From: Thermocrinis sp.
Lineage (GTDB): Bacteria; Aquificota; Aquificia; Aquificales; Aquificaceae
Direction: 5' to 3'
Length of the DNA stretch: 38,598 nucleotides
Assembly: GCA_020833645.1 (NCBI GenBank)
Contig: JAJHRQ010000012.1
Span: 1-38,598, forward strand
Part shown: piece after piece, positions 1 to 10,522 of the stretch
Layout: each line of letters starts with the position of its first letter
Position numbering within the stretch: the stretch's first letter is position 1
Translations under genes and position numbers: made by a program
The notes under the pieces: model-generated
Told to the model about the DNA's origin: nothing
Database searches by the model: none
The model's input: only the letters and a program-made list of their open reading frames with translations

Positions 1-232
1 CCAGCTCACCGGTTCCCTTCTTTATGGCCCTCTCTATGGTCTCTGCGGGCATGTTGGCCCTTTTGGCGTGTTCTATAGCAGCCCTGAGCCGAGGGTTGGT
101 TTCTGGGTTTGGTCCTCCCAGCCGGACCGCTACGGTGATCTCCCTTATGATCTTTGAAAAGAGCTTCCCCCTCTGTGCGTCAAGCTTTGCCTTCTTGTGT
201 TTGATCTGCGCCCAATGACTGTGCCCTGCCAT
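1..232 (-). CDS. yebC: YebC/PmpR-family DNA-binding regulator, 5' part only
   Basis: The minus strand from the ATG at 232 reads [14 protein letters not shown], then a segment with [11 protein letters not shown] and [14 protein letters not shown]. This is the signature N-terminus of the YebC/TACO1 family. About 77 residues are present and the gene runs off the left edge; full members are near 245 residues. Family members are DNA-binding transcriptional regulators or, as shown for TACO1-type proteins, aid translation of proline-rich stretches. The start codon lies only 19 bp from the chosen mtaB start on the other strand, so the two genes are divergent with almost no intergenic DNA. Family assignment is confident; cellular role is known only from the family. 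Confidence 0.9.
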   Translation of the reverse strand, partial: MAGHSHWAQIKHKKAKLDAQRGKLFSKIIREITVAVRLGGPNPETNPRLRAAIEHAKRANMPAETIERAIKKGTGEL

Positions 233-251
233 GGTTTATATTTTAATCCCT

Positions 252-3067
<2,816 letters not shown>

Positions 3068-4822
3068 TTAACCTACCAGGTACATAGTTTCCGCTTCCAC
3101 CGCCTTTTTGCCATCTTCTAGGATCATATCCCTGTAAGATTTGCCCGCGGGCACCATGGGAAGAACGTTTTCTTCCCGATCCACCACAAAGTCAAGGACT
3201 ACTGGTTTGTCTTGGATCTTCAGGGCTTCCTCTATTATTTCCCTTACTTCTTTAGGTTTTTCTGCCCTGAAGCCCACCGCACCACAGGCTTCCGCCAATT
3301 TTACAAAATCCGGCTGAACGCTCAGGTCCACCTCCGCATACCTTCTGTCGTAGAAAAGCTCTTGCCACTGACGAACCATCCCCAAGTAGGCGTTGTTTAT
3401 TATGGCGATCTTTACGGGTACCTTATACTGCACTGCGGTAATGAGCTCTTGCATCGTCATAACAAAAGAACCATCTCCGTCTATAACAAACACCTCTTTT
3501 TCTGGTCTTCCGATCTTTGCCCCAATGGCAGCGGGTAAGCCAAAGCCCATTGTTCCGAGTCCTCCGGAGTTTATAAACTGCCTTGGGAATTTGTACTTAT
3601 AAAACATGGCCGCCCACATTTGATGCTGACCTACGCCCGCGGTAATTATGGCATCTCCCTTTGTAGCTTCCCATATTTGCTCCACCACATACTGAGGCTT
3701 TATAACGCTGTCAGAATTTCTGTACCTCAAGGGATACTTCTTTTTCCAACCTTCTATGCGTTCTAGCCACTCCTGTCTTTCTTTGGGGAAGAGGATCTTT
3801 GCACCCTCCTTTTTCAGTTCCTCTATGAGCTTTCTGAGGACTATTTTCACATCTCCCACTATGGGCACATCCACCGTTATGTTCTTGGATATGGAGGCGG
3901 GGTCTATGTCTATGTGTATGATCTGGGCTTGGGGTGCGAACTCTTCTACCTTTCCTGTAACCCTGTCGTCAAAACGGGCGCCCACTGCGATCAAGAGGTC
4001 GCAGTTATAAACCGCCATGTTTGCATAGTAGGTGCCGTGCATTCCCAACATATGCAGGGCCAATGGATGATCTTCTGGGAAGGCACCCTTACCCATATTG
4101 GTGGTGGTAACGGGTATTTTCATAAGCTCCGCCAACTCCACCAACTCTTTTTGTGCCTCCGATTGAACTGCGCCACCGCCCACATACAACACTGGCCTTT
4201 TTGCAGACATTATTAGCTTTGCAGCCTTCTTAATTTGCTGAGGGTTGCCCTCCACGTGGGGCTTGTAGCCGGGGAGGGATTCTCTGACCTCCTCATCCGT
4301 TGGAATGGAAACATCTGAGAGCTTTTGGGTTATGTCCTTTGGAATGTCTATGAGCACAGGTCCCGGTCTTCCTGTGGATGCTATGTAAAAAGCCTGCCTT
4401 ATTATAAGTGGTAGGTCTTCTATACGCTTTACTAAGAAGTTGTGCTTGGTTATGGGTCTGGTAATTCCCACTATGTCCACCTCTTGGAAGGCATCGTTGC
4501 CTATCAAATGGGTGGGAACCTGTCCGGTGATGAAGACCACGGGCACCGAATCCATGTATGCATCCGCGATGGCAGTTACTAGGTTAGTAGCACCAGGTCC
4601 AGAGGTTGCCATGGCAACGCCCACTTTCCCGGTAGCCTTTGCGTAGCCCTCTGCCATATGCCCCGCACCCTGTTCGTGTCTTGCCAAAATATGCTTTATT
4701 CCACCATGCCTGTAAAGGGCGTCATAGACCTCCATTATGGCACCGCCGGGTATGCCAAAGATGACCTCCACTCCTTCTTTTTTCAGGGTTTCTATAACAA
4801 TGTCTGCACCCTTTCTTAGCAT
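3068..4822 (-). CDS. ilvB: Acetolactate synthase large (catalytic) subunit
   Basis: This thiamine-diphosphate enzyme condenses two pyruvates to acetolactate, or pyruvate with 2-oxobutyrate, at the start of branched-chain amino acid synthesis. The N-terminal TPP-binding domain carries GIPGGAIMEVYDAL and the catalytic Glu in RHEQGAGHMAEGYA. The central FAD-type domain follows. The C-terminal domain has the GDGSF...NN TPP/Mg signature near residues 445-475. 584 residues is normal for a full-length catalytic subunit. The ATG at 4822 has a good GGAGGTG ribosome site. No small regulatory subunit (ilvN) is adjacent, so it must be encoded elsewhere. It sits between moaE and pyrG with gaps of 19 and 12 bp, suggesting co-transcription. 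Confidence 0.95.
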   Translation of the reverse strand: MLRKGADIVIETLKKEGVEVIFGIPGGAIMEVYDALYRHGGIKHILARHEQGAGHMAEGYAKATGKVGVAMATSGPGATNLVTAIADAYMDSVPVVFITGQVPTHLIGNDAFQEVDIVGITRPITKHNFLVKRIEDLPLIIRQAFYIASTGRPGPVLIDIPKDITQKLSDVSIPTDEEVRESLPGYKPHVEGNPQQIKKAAKLIMSAKRPVLYVGGGAVQSEAQKELVELAELMKIPVTTTNMGKGAFPEDHPLALHMLGMHGTYYANMAVYNCDLLIAVGARFDDRVTGKVEEFAPQAQIIHIDIDPASISKNITVDVPIVGDVKIVLRKLIEELKKEGAKILFPKERQEWLERIEGWKKKYPLRYRNSDSVIKPQYVVEQIWEATKGDAIITAGVGQHQMWAAMFYKYKFPRQFINSGGLGTMGFGLPAAIGAKIGRPEKEVFVIDGDGSFVMTMQELITAVQYKVPVKIAIINNAYLGMVRQWQELFYDRRYAEVDLSVQPDFVKLAEACGAVGFRAEKPKEVREIIEEALKIQDKPVVLDFVVDREENVLPMVPAGKSYRDMILEDGKKAVEAETMYLVG

Positions 4823-4841
4823 TGGAACACCTCCATAGTTT

Positions 4842-5255
4842 TTAGGCTCCCAAAACCCACTCTCCCTTACCGTCCTTATAGACCTCTTTTTTCCAAATGG
4901 GCGCCCTCTTTTTTACTTCGTCTACCACATACCTGCAGGCAGAAAAGGTCTCTTCTCTGTGCCCACCGTAGGCTACCACCAAAAAGGAGGGCTCGCCCAC
5001 TTTAACCACACCCAGTCGGTGATGTATAAAAACCTCCTTTATGGGAAACTTGGCTAAAGCCTCTTGCCTTATCTCCTCCATTACCTTTATTGCCATCTCT
5101 GGAAATGCCTCGTAATGAAGCTCTTGCACCCCATCATCCTCCCGGGCTATGCCCAAGAAAACCACACTGGCACCACAGTCCTCCGGAGGCTGATAGGAGG
5201 ACAGTACACGCTCTGCCCCCAACCATTCCACACCTAAATACACTTTCGGAATCAT
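4842..5255 (-). CDS. moaE: Molybdopterin synthase catalytic subunit MoaE
   Basis: MoaE is the large subunit of molybdopterin synthase. With thiocarboxylated MoaD it inserts two sulfurs into cPMP to make molybdopterin. The 137-residue product shows the family pattern: VVFLGIARE near residue 31, [21 protein letters not shown], and the C-terminal [10 protein letters not shown] in which the lysines line the active site. The N-terminus is slightly atypical but the length fits. No Shine-Dalgarno precedes the ATG. No moaD is next to it; the only other cofactor gene in the window is moeA at the far right end. It lies 18 bp after mltG in the leftward chain. Confidence 0.92.
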   Translation of the reverse strand: MIPKVYLGVEWLGAERVLSSYQPPEDCGASVVFLGIAREDDGVQELHYEAFPEMAIKVMEEIRQEALAKFPIKEVFIHHRLGVVKVGEPSFLVVAYGGHREETFSACRYVVDEVKKRAPIWKKEVYKDGKGEWVLGA

Positions 5256-5273
5256 AGAAGTTAAATATATAAA

Positions 5274-6227
5274 CTACCTTCTGTATGTTGCAATATTTTT
5301 CAAATGGTCCCTGTAATTGGAACTAAAGGCGTGTCTGCCATTGCCCATGGACACAAAGTAAAGGTGGTTAGTTTCAGCAGGATTCAAGGCCGCCTCCAAG
5401 GACTGAAGGCTTGGGTTGCATATGGGGGATGGGGGAAGTCCTTTGTGGTAATAGGTGTTATAAGGGTCATCCAATTGCAAATGTTTCCTGGTTAAGACAC
5501 CCTTCCACTCTCCCCTTCTTTTTAGGGCGTATATGACGGTAGGGTCTATCTGAAGGGGCATTCCCAACTTTATCCTGTTTAGAATTACCGAGGCAATGAT
5601 AGGTCTCTCCTCCGGCACCGCAGTTTCCTTCTCCACCATAGAGGCAATTATTACCCACTCCTCAAGGGTTAGCCCTCTCTCCTCTAACTTCGGCCTGAGG
5701 TGTTCTGTTCTCTTGAGAAAGTTTTTAAACATAACATCCACCACCCGGAGAGGATGAGTATTTTTTGAAAAGTAGTAAGTATCTGGGAACAGAAAACCTT
5801 CCATGGTGTAAGTTCTGAGCCCATATCTTTTGGCGGTTTCTGGAGAGTTGGCTACTTTCAAAAAGTCTTCCCTTTTGCAGATGGAGTATTCCTCCAAAAG
5901 ATTTGCGATATCGTACAGGTCAAAGCCCTCCGGCACGGTGATTTTGTAAAGCTTTCTTTGCCCTCGGTGGATTTTTAGGTAAGCGTCCCAAGGGAAAACC
6001 CAACCCTTGAACTCATACTCTCCCGCCTCCAACTTTCCTCTAATTAAAGAGTGGATAACCATAAAAGACAAAGGGCTTCTTATCACACCCTCCCTGTAGA
6101 GCAAAAGGGCAATATCTAAGCTGGTTTTCCCGTAGGGAACCTCCACCGTCCTCTCGGTCTTGACAGGAAAAAAGGAATAGACAAGAAAGACAGAGATCAA
6201 ACCGAGAACAGCCAAAAGCTTTATCAT
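5274..6227 (-). CDS. mltG: Endolytic murein transglycosylase MltG (YceG-like)
   Basis: This membrane-anchored enzyme cleaves nascent peptidoglycan strands and is thought to set glycan chain length. A single N-terminal membrane segment spans about residues 3-20 (LLAVLGLISVFLVYSFF). A LysM-like region follows, then the YceG catalytic domain with ASMVEKETAVPEERP. The Glu in VEKE is the expected catalytic acid. Further on, VILNRIKLGMPLQIDPTV and DDPYNTYYHKGLPPSPICNP are family hallmarks. At 317 residues it is of usual length. Its ATG overlaps the ruvX stop by 4 bp (ATGA), so translational coupling is likely. Confidence 0.94.
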   Translation of the reverse strand: MIKLLAVLGLISVFLVYSFFPVKTERTVEVPYGKTSLDIALLLYREGVIRSPLSFMVIHSLIRGKLEAGEYEFKGWVFPWDAYLKIHRGQRKLYKITVPEGFDLYDIANLLEEYSICKREDFLKVANSPETAKRYGLRTYTMEGFLFPDTYYFSKNTHPLRVVDVMFKNFLKRTEHLRPKLEERGLTLEEWVIIASMVEKETAVPEERPIIASVILNRIKLGMPLQIDPTVIYALKRRGEWKGVLTRKHLQLDDPYNTYYHKGLPPSPICNPSLQSLEAALNPAETNHLYFVSMGNGRHAFSSNYRDHLKNIATYRR

Positions 6228-6619
6228 AGACTGTCAAAAAACTCAATGAGCATTACATAAGCTGAAAGTGAATCCTTCAGTTCTTTTTTCTTACGGGAGT
6301 CCTCCACTAGCCTAAGGGCTTCTTCTGTGGTGTATCTTTCGTCCCAAAAGTCAAGGGATACACCCTCCGGAAGCATGGACTCCAACTCTTTTGCAAACTT
6401 TCTAACTTCCAAAGCCCTCTGCCCTTCCTTTCCGCTGGGTGTTAGAGGAAGACCCAAAAGGACAAGGTTTACTCCATACTCTTGGATTATGGAAAGGATG
6501 GAATTATAAACTCCCTCCCTGTTGGCAAGAGGTTTTAGTGGGATGGCCAGCTTTAGGGATGTGTCCCCTAAGGCGAGTCCTATTTTCTTTGTACCCCAAT
6601 CTATAGCCAGGACCTTCAA
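6224..6619 (-). CDS. ruvX: RuvX/YqgF pre-16S rRNA nuclease-like protein
   Basis: This is an RNase H-fold protein of the YqgF/RuvX family, implicated in 16S rRNA 5'-end maturation and formerly annotated as a Holliday junction resolvase. The motif VLAIDWGTKKIGLALGD at the start carries the first catalytic Asp. LVLLGLPLTPSGKEG and the DERYTT motif follow near the end. I start at the TTG at 6619, giving 131 residues. It forms a TTGA overlap with the upstream stop and has AGGA a few bases before it. An upstream ATG at 6712 would add 31 residues with no family resemblance, read out of frame across the DUF2892 gene. Confidence 0.9.
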   Translation of the reverse strand: MKVLAIDWGTKKIGLALGDTSLKLAIPLKPLANREGVYNSILSIIQEYGVNLVLLGLPLTPSGKEGQRALEVRKFAKELESMLPEGVSLDFWDERYTTEEALRLVEDSRKKKELKDSLSAYVMLIEFFDSL

Positions 6620-6801
6620 CCGGTCCTGAAGCCCACCAACTTGTAAATAAGACAAAAGCCCGTTATTGCGGTTCCTATAAGCACCAGCCCTATTATACCC
6701 AAGATCCACCATAAGCCACCCTTGGTAAAGGCAAGGTAAATAAGTATGAGCCCTATTATTACCCTCACTGCCCTGTCCCAGACCGCAAGGTTCTTTTCCA
6801 T
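6616..6801 (-). CDS. Small DUF2892-type inner-membrane protein
   Basis: This is a 61-residue protein with the pattern of the DUF2892 (YgaP-like transmembrane) family. A short polar start EKNLAVWDRAVRVIIG leads into two hydrophobic helices (about residues 15-30 and 33-50) with a glycine-rich GLVLIGTAITGFC segment. The single Cys sits where these proteins usually carry a conserved CP/CxxY motif. It is presumably an integral membrane protein; its function is unknown, although in some bacteria the domain is joined to rhodanese domains. It is the first gene of the leftward chain, with an AGGAGG ribosome site, and lies 27 bp downstream of tRNA-Val on the same strand. Confidence 0.8.
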   Translation of the reverse strand: MEKNLAVWDRAVRVIIGLILIYLAFTKGGLWWILGIIGLVLIGTAITGFCLIYKLVGFRTG

Positions 6802-6827
6802 GGCAAAACCTCCTTTTTTTATTTATA

Positions 6828-6900
6828 TAGGCACGGGCGGACTCGAACCGCCGACCTCCGCCTTGTAAGGGCGGCGCTCTTCCATCTGAGCTACGCGCCT
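6828..6900 (-). tRNA. tRNA-Val (anticodon UAC)
   Basis: The minus strand folds as a full cloverleaf. The 7-bp acceptor stem AGGCGCG/CGTGCCT has one G-U pair. There is a D-arm GCTCAG...GAGC, an anticodon stem CCGCC/GGCGG with loop CTTACAA (anticodon TAC), and a T-arm with GGTTCGAGTCC. The discriminator is A. CCA is not encoded. It precedes the DUF2892-ruvX chain and diverges from trmFO. Confidence 0.96.
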
Positions 6901-6919
6901 TTCCCAGCTTAATGCTTAA

Positions 6920-6925
6920 TATAAT
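6920..6925 (+). promoter_or_regulatory. TATAAT -10 box for trmFO
   Basis: A perfect TATAAT ends 8 bp before the trmFO ATG at 6934. A start site at the usual distance would fall at or just before the ATG, implying a leaderless or nearly leaderless message. No convincing -35 is visible, because that position lies inside the end of tRNA-Val. Confidence 0.4.
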
Positions 6926-6933
6926 AACACAGG

Positions 6934-8247
6934 ATGAGAAAAGTTATAGTCATAGGCGCAGGTTTAGCTGGTAGTGAGTGTGCTTGGCAGTTGGCAAATA
7001 GAGGCATAGAGGTGCATTTGTACGAAATGAGACCTTACCAGATGACGCCCGCACACAGAACGGGTAATTTTGCAGAGCTTGTCTGTAGCAACACCTTTGG
7101 TAGCATGGAGCTTACCTCCGGTGCGGGGCTTTTAAAGGAGGAGCTTTTAATCCTTGACTCTTTGATTATAAAGACCGCTAAGGAGTTTTATGTACCCGCA
7201 GGCACAGCCCTCGCGGTGGATAGAGAAAAGTTCTCCCAAAGGATCACAGAAATTTTGACCCACCATCCCAACATAAAGGTCTTTTATGAAGAGGTTAGAA
7301 AGGTTCCAAGGGATGAGGTAGTAGTGATTGCCAGCGGTCCTTTGACCTCTCCAGCCCTTGCGGAGGATATAAAAGAACTGGTAGGTTATGAATACCTTTA
7401 CTTTTACGATGCCATCTCCCCCATCGTAGAGGCAGATAGTGTGGATTTCTCCAAGGGCTTTTGGGGCTCAAGGTACAACAAAGGGGGTGCGGAGGACTAC
7501 TTCAACTGCACCCTAACAGAGGAGGAGTATAGGATTTTCTATGAAGAGCTACTCAAGGCGGAAAAGGTGCCACTTAAAGACTTTGAAAAGGCGGTATACT
7601 TTGAGGGTTGTATGCCTATAGAGACGCTGGCGGAAAGAGGTTACAAAACCCTCCTTTTTGGACCCATGAAGCCTGTGGGTTTGATAGACCCAAGGACGGG
7701 CAAGGAACCCTTCGCAGTGGTACAACTCAGGAGGGAAAACAGAGAGGGAACGCTTCTCTCTTTGGTTGGTTTTCAAACCCGAATGACCTACTCGGAGCAA
7801 AAGAGGGTCTTCAGGCTCATACCATGCCTGAGGAATGCGGTCTTTGTAAAGCTTGGTTCTATGCACAGAAACACTTTCATTCAGTCTAACCGCATACTAA
7901 CACCCTTTTTGAACATGAGAAAATATCCAAACATCTTTTTTGCCGGTCAGATAACGGGCGTGGAGGGTTATACTGCTTCTGTAGGCACCGGGCTGATGGC
8001 AGGCATAAATGCGGCAAGGTTGGTAAAAGGTTTGGACCTCGTGGTCCCGCCAGAGGAGACCATGCTGGGCTCGTTGATAAGATACATTACCTCTAAACAA
8101 GGAACCCTCCAACCTATGGCACCCGTCATGGGACTCTTGCCACCCTTGGACCAAAAGGTCAAAAGCAAAGAAGAAAAAAAGAGATTGCTTGCGGAGAGAG
8201 CAATCAGGGCAATGAAAGCTTTCAAAGAAGAAATTTTGAAGGAATGA
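6934..8247 (+). CDS. trmFO: Folate-dependent tRNA uracil-54 C5-methyltransferase TrmFO
   Basis: This FAD enzyme makes ribothymidine at position 54 of tRNA using methylenetetrahydrofolate instead of SAM. The N-terminal dinucleotide fold is VIGAGLAGSE (residues 6-15). It is followed by the family-specific YEMRPYQMTPAHRTGNFAEL and VCSNTFGS blocks. The C-terminus has FFAGQITGVEGYTAS and TGLMAGINAA. 437 residues is full length. It starts at the ATG at 6934 directly after a -10 box. Its last 4 bp (ATGA) overlap the lolD start, so the two are probably co-translated. Confidence 0.96.
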   Translation: MRKVIVIGAGLAGSECAWQLANRGIEVHLYEMRPYQMTPAHRTGNFAELVCSNTFGSMELTSGAGLLKEELLILDSLIIKTAKEFYVPAGTALAVDREKFSQRITEILTHHPNIKVFYEEVRKVPRDEVVVIASGPLTSPALAEDIKELVGYEYLYFYDAISPIVEADSVDFSKGFWGSRYNKGGAEDYFNCTLTEEEYRIFYEELLKAEKVPLKDFEKAVYFEGCMPIETLAERGYKTLLFGPMKPVGLIDPRTGKEPFAVVQLRRENREGTLLSLVGFQTRMTYSEQKRVFRLIPCLRNAVFVKLGSMHRNTFIQSNRILTPFLNMRKYPNIFFAGQITGVEGYTASVGTGLMAGINAARLVKGLDLVVPPEETMLGSLIRYITSKQGTLQPMAPVMGLLPPLDQKVKSKEEKKRLLAERAIRAMKAFKEEILKE

Positions 8248-8942
8248 AGCCTCTAATAAGGCTAAGTGGGATTAAAAAAACCGTGGGTTCTGAGCAGATT
8301 TTAAAGGGCATAGACCTGGAGATTTATGAGGGAGAGTTTGTTTCCATAATCGGTGCTTCGGGCTCTGGCAAAAGTTCCCTTCTTTACATACTGGGGCTTT
8401 TGGACAAGCCAACAGAAGGAGAGGTATTCTTTGAAGGTGAGAAAATAGACTACTCCAACGACAAACGACTTTCCTACCTGAGAAATTCTAAAATTGGCTT
8501 TGTCTTTCAGTTTCATTACCTGGTGCAAGAGCTCAGCCTTTTGGACAATGTAATCTTGCCCGCTATAAAAAAGGGAGTGCCTATAAAGGAGGCAAGGGAA
8601 AGGGCTATGGTTCTTTTAGAAAGACTTGGGTTGAAAGGAAAGGAAAACAGAAAACCCTATGAAATTTCTGGTGGAGAGATGCAAAGAACAGCCATAGCAA
8701 GGGCTCTTATAAACCAACCAAAGGTCCTTTTGGCGGACGAGCCCACCGGAAACTTAGATTCCACCAACACCCAAAGAGTTATGGACATCTTCAAAGAGAT
8801 CAACAAAAGTCAGACAACCATTGTGATGGTTACCCACGAGATAGACTTAGCCAGACAAACAAAGCGCATTGTGGAGCTCAGGGATGGGTCTGTAATAAGG
8901 GAAGAATATCTTCAACCGTTTTCACCGGGTCCTGGGACCTGA
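8244..8942 (+). CDS. lolD: ABC transporter ATP-binding protein, LolD/MacB type
   Basis: This 232-residue ATPase has Walker A GASGSGKS at residues 37-44, Q-loop FQFHYLVQELS near 90, ABC signature SGGEMQ at 142-147, Walker B VLLADEP at 161-167 with NLD, and the H-loop VTHEID. The sequence pattern fits LolD, the energy subunit of the LolCDE complex that releases lipoproteins from the inner membrane. The closely related MacB/FtsE types cannot be excluded. No permease (lolC/E) is adjacent, so its partner must be elsewhere. Its 3' end overlaps pyrF tail to tail by 65 bp. Confidence 0.82.
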   Translation: MKPLIRLSGIKKTVGSEQILKGIDLEIYEGEFVSIIGASGSGKSSLLYILGLLDKPTEGEVFFEGEKIDYSNDKRLSYLRNSKIGFVFQFHYLVQELSLLDNVILPAIKKGVPIKEARERAMVLLERLGLKGKENRKPYEISGGEMQRTAIARALINQPKVLLADEPTGNLDSTNTQRVMDIFKEINKSQTTIVMVTHEIDLARQTKRIVELRDGSVIREEYLQPFSPGPGT

Positions 8943-9552
8943 GGATACTCCTTCCTAAAACCACCATGTCTGCGCCATTCCTTATAGCCTCTTCCAAACT
9001 GACAACTCTCCTTTGGTCTTCCCTCTCTTCCTGTCTAAGCCTCACGCCGGGAACTACCGCAAAGAAGTTAAACCTTGACTTTAAAAGGGGAAGTTCTTTT
9101 CCAGAACACACAAGACCCGTAATACCACACTCAAGGGCAAGACTTGCCAGCCTTAGCACATACTCCTCCTTTGACAGGCATACGCCAAAATCCTTTAGAT
9201 GTTCTTCTTCCAGACTTGTTAGAAGGCTAACGCCCAGCAGTTTTATACCATCGCCCACTTCAACCGCCCGCCTCAGGGCATCCCTTCCGGAGGTTATATG
9301 AACCGTTAGATAGTCCGCCCCAAGCTCTTTTGCAGACAGCACGCCGTTTTGAACAGTGCTTGGTATGTCGTGGAGTTTAAGGTCCAAAAAGAGTTCAAAG
9401 CCCTCCTCCTTTATGGGCTCTGTGATCCTTCTGTGGTGAGATATGAAGAGCTTGTAACCCACCTTGAAGGTTATATCTTTGCCCCTAAGGGCTTTGACAA
9501 GCTTAAGGGCATTCTCGTATTCGGTGTCCAATGCTATACAAAGTTTTGGCAT
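8878..9552 (-). CDS. pyrF: Orotidine 5'-phosphate decarboxylase
   Basis: This catalyses the last step of UMP synthesis, decarboxylation of OMP. The 224-residue product starts MPKLCIALD. It has the beta-strand Lys in TFKVGYKLF and the catalytic array DLKLHDIP (Asp-Lys-x-x-Asp) near residue 60, followed by VHITSGRDAL. The C-terminal phosphate-binding segment is GADMVVLGRSI. I use the ATG at 9552; a longer frame to 9636 would run through tRNA-Ser on the other strand. The 3' end overlaps lolD by 65 bp. Confidence 0.95.
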   Translation of the reverse strand: MPKLCIALDTEYENALKLVKALRGKDITFKVGYKLFISHHRRITEPIKEEGFELFLDLKLHDIPSTVQNGVLSAKELGADYLTVHITSGRDALRRAVEVGDGIKLLGVSLLTSLEEEHLKDFGVCLSKEEYVLRLASLALECGITGLVCSGKELPLLKSRFNFFAVVPGVRLRQEEREDQRRVVSLEEAIRNGADMVVLGRSILRSQDPVKTVEDILPLLQTHP

Positions 9553-9572
9553 TAGTATTAATATATTATTTT

Positions 9573-9662
9573 GGAGGGGTGACCGAGCGGCCGAAGGTGG
9601 GTGATTTGAAATCACCTGTGGGTCTTTAGGGCCCACCGAGGGTTCGAATCCCTCCCCCTCCG
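9573..9662 (+). tRNA. tRNA-Ser (anticodon UGA)
   Basis: A 90-base class II tRNA. The acceptor stem is GGAGGGG/CCCCTCC with discriminator G. The anticodon stem GGTGA/TCACC has loop TTTGAAA (anticodon TGA). A long variable arm follows (TGTGGGTC...GGCCCACC), then a T-arm GAGGGTTCGAATCCCTC. CCA is not encoded. It lies immediately left of the inverted-repeat island at 9691. Confidence 0.96.
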
Positions 9663-9690
9663 TTTGTAATTAGGCAAGATACAGGCTGTA

Positions 9691-9739
9691 ATTTGACAAA
9701 AAAATGGGACACCCTACCCCTCTGGACTTGTTGATTTTC
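9691..9739 (+). repeat. Left 50-bp terminal inverted repeat
   Basis: It begins ATTTGACAAAAAAATGGGAC, continues ACCCTACCCCTCT and ends TTGTTGATTTTC. It matches the reverse complement of 11526-11575 over about 50 bp with two differences. Its first 25 bp are also repeated, inverted, at 13247-13271. Confidence 0.9.
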
Positions 9740-9801
9740 TAAGTTTGTCCCGCATTGTTATCAAACTTTTTAAAACTGTTCTGAAATACAAACCTGTTTT
9801 A

Positions 9802-10077
9802 TTGAGAATTTTTTGCAATACCGCAATCTGCAAATTTGCAGGTTTTTTACAAGGGGTTGTCGGTGAGTATGTTGTCCTGTCCGGAATTTGCAATTTTTGC
9901 AAAAATCGGACAGTGGGAGTGGGTGGGTGTGCCGTCGGGGTTCATCAAGGCTAATTGAGAATTATTTGCAATAGGAATTTTTGCAATTTTTGCAAAATTT
10001 CCTAAAGCTGCTATCTAGGCAGGGTTCGCCAAGGGCAAGGGGTTTTGCTGGAACCTGCAATTTTGCAATTTTTGCAA
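9802..10077 (+). repeat. TTGCAA repeat array (iteron- or operator-like)
   Basis: TTGCAA occurs at 9813, 9888, 9897, 9966, 9981, 9990, 10063 and 10072. Three of these are paired units of the 15-base motif TTGCAATTTTTGCAA (9888-9902, 9981-9995, 10063-10077). There is a perfect palindrome CTGCAAATTTGCAG at 9828-9841, and a 19-base near-repeat TTGAGAATTnTTTGCAATA at about 9802 and 9956. The unit 9975-10001 can also form a long hairpin. The arrangement resembles replication iterons or a protein-binding array. No credible gene covers 9663-10099. Confidence 0.7.
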
Positions 10078-10099
10078 TTTTTCACCATACCTCAGGCTC

Positions 10100-10486
10100 T
10101 CACAACTCTCTAATCTTCTTCCTTACGAGATCTCTCAGTGCTTCTCCGTAGTAGCTCATCAGCTCTCGCCCCACTTTAGATGTAAGGAACTCTACAAATA
10201 ACCCTCGCCTGATAACCTCTTCTATAATCATCTCCACGGTCCCTTCCGCAAAATTCTTCTTGCTCCAAACCCATTTCTGGTGTGGTAGTGGCTTGGGAAT
10301 TTTGGGTGGGCTTTCGTTCTCTGTTTCTTCTTCTGTATTCCCCTTGTGTCTTCTTCTCTTTTGCTTGTTGAAAGTATCCTCATACCTTGGGAGTGGTTGG
10401 GCTTTGGGTTTTTCTTCTATCTCACGACGCCAGCCCTTCACTACTTCTATCAGCCATCCTAATTTACCAGTATCTCCAACGCCCAT
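10100..10486 (-). CDS. Basic hypothetical protein of the inverted-repeat element
   Basis: I do not recognise this protein. It is about 128 residues from the ATG at 10486 (131 if the GTG at 10495 is used; neither has a clear ribosome site). A Lys/Arg/Glu-rich, probably disordered middle (KQKRRRHKGNTEEETENE) is followed by a proline run (PPKIPKPLPHQKW). The C-terminal half looks folded and helical: EGTVEMIIEEVIRRGLF, then a basic tail RDLVRKKIREL. It is the last gene of the leftward cassette and lies beside the TTGCAA array, so a DNA-binding role is possible but unproven. Confidence 0.5.
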   Translation of the reverse strand: MGVGDTGKLGWLIEVVKGWRREIEEKPKAQPLPRYEDTFNKQKRRRHKGNTEEETENESPPKIPKPLPHQKWVWSKKNFAEGTVEMIIEEVIRRGLFVEFLTSKVGRELMSYYGEALRDLVRKKIREL

Positions 10487-10522
10487 CCTCCCCACGGCGG
10501 TATTTGTTTGCGTATCTATATA

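Noticed and set aside
231-251. Upstream ATG for mtaB
   Set aside because: It overlaps the yebC start codon and adds residues not seen in the family. The ATG at 252 gives the conserved start.
9573-9690. tRNA-Ser as an integration (att) site for the island
   Set aside because: No second copy of the tRNA 3' end was seen at 11575 or 13271, and no integrase is present. The repeat begins 28 bp after the tRNA rather than within it.
9714-9954. Two ORFs of 62 and 69 residues, one on each strand, in the TTGCAA region
   Set aside because: They are open only because of A/T-rich repeats, have no ribosome site, and lack protein-like composition.
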